DNA from: JAFGXF01 sp963732595
GTDB lineage: Bacteria; Chloroflexota; Anaerolineae; Anaerolineales; Anaerolineaceae
Assembly (NCBI GenBank): GCA_963732595.1
Contig: CAVSZZ010000001.1
Span: 1 to 64,000 of the forward strand
DNA: 64,000 bases
Reading direction: 5' to 3'
Position 1 is the first letter of the stretch; every line of letters begins with the position of its first letter. The notes below the pieces were generated by a model that saw only the letters and a program-made list of their open reading frames with translations, had not been told where the DNA came from and did no database searches. This document shows positions 63,953 to 64,000 of the stretch, in pieces. A program made the position numbers and the translations under genes.

Positions 63953-64000
63953 AGGGTGCGCCTGCACTCCGAAGGGGTGTGACTAGGGCTATCGATCATT
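63953..64000. repeat. Partial repeat of the GTAGGGTGCG type, cut by the window end
   Basis: GTAGGGTGCGCCTGCAC and the following GGGGTGTG resemble the flanks of the 50.2-50.5 kb palindromic array. Confidence 0.45.

Overview
The window looks like a chromosomal segment of an anaerobic, fermentative bacterium of the Chloroflexota, most likely an Anaerolineae-type lineage. That placement is inference from protein character and gene content: a fused ADP-forming acetyl-CoA synthetase, ATP-dependent PEP carboxykinase, SDR-type threonine dehydrogenase, GH1 glucosidase, a stand-alone RRM protein, and no outer-membrane genes. Genes are dense on both strands. About fifteen housekeeping genes are split by small indels while their protein sequence continues in another frame. 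I read these as mostly assembly or sequencing indels and give each as one gene over its full span.

Region by region: 1-1.5 kb holds a P-loop gene cut by the window edge and a tyrosine recombinase with a dif-like 28-bp site just upstream. 1.86-6.35 kb is a tight minus-strand operon: hypothetical protein, acyl carrier protein, class II aaRS-like amino acid:carrier-protein ligase, GNAT, AAC(3)-fold acyltransferase and DUF4910 aminopeptidase-like protein. It is the best candidate for an uncharacterised pathway here. 6.4-12.6 kb is a core block: tRNA-Leu, tig, clpP, a HAD phosphatase, rlmN, ftsY, and prfB with its programmed frameshift. 12.6-19.7 kb is carbon metabolism: pfkA, an iron-sulfur/FAD amine or imino-acid dehydrogenase pair, and two HAD genes around a GH1 glucosidase. 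19.8-31.3 kb holds relA/spoT, VKOR, a small Cys-rich acidic protein, an aldo/keto reductase, an Asp23 protein, nusB, a large lipoprotein, pckA, a prepilin peptidase, murA and trxA.

31.4-42.8 kb holds a SpoIIE-type phosphatase with a small P-loop protein, secD-secF, threonine dehydrogenase, an SMP-30 lactonase, the ADP-forming acetyl-CoA synthetase, a Tat-exported L,D-transpeptidase, hemW and a LysM membrane protein. 42.8-44.3 kb is non-coding and packed with related GC-rich hairpins whose stems co-vary; relatives recur at 30.7 and 60.7-61.1 kb. 44.3-49.8 kb holds trxB, a class III aminotransferase, an M20 peptidase, a DUF1385 membrane protein and an SDR. 50.2-50.5 kb is a tandem palindromic repeat array. 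50.6-56 kb is an operon-like run: comEA, yqeY, a 7TM-HD phosphohydrolase, ybeY, a DgkA-type kinase, an endonuclease-IV-like protein and an OsmC protein. Then come typA (minus), a YegS-type lipid kinase, an MBL hydrolase and an RRM gene with an attenuator-like leader. The right end holds repeats, two unknown genes and a Nudix protein lacking its catalytic glutamates.

Working together: pfkA, GH1, pckA and the ADP-forming synthetase fit sugar and amino-acid fermentation with ATP made from acetyl-CoA. trxA, trxB and VKOR handle thiol-disulfide exchange. tig, clpP, secD/secF, ftsY, rlmN, prfB, yqeY, ybeY and typA are translation, folding and secretion functions. Several genes have a -10 box only 7-9 nt before the start codon, suggesting leaderless mRNAs.
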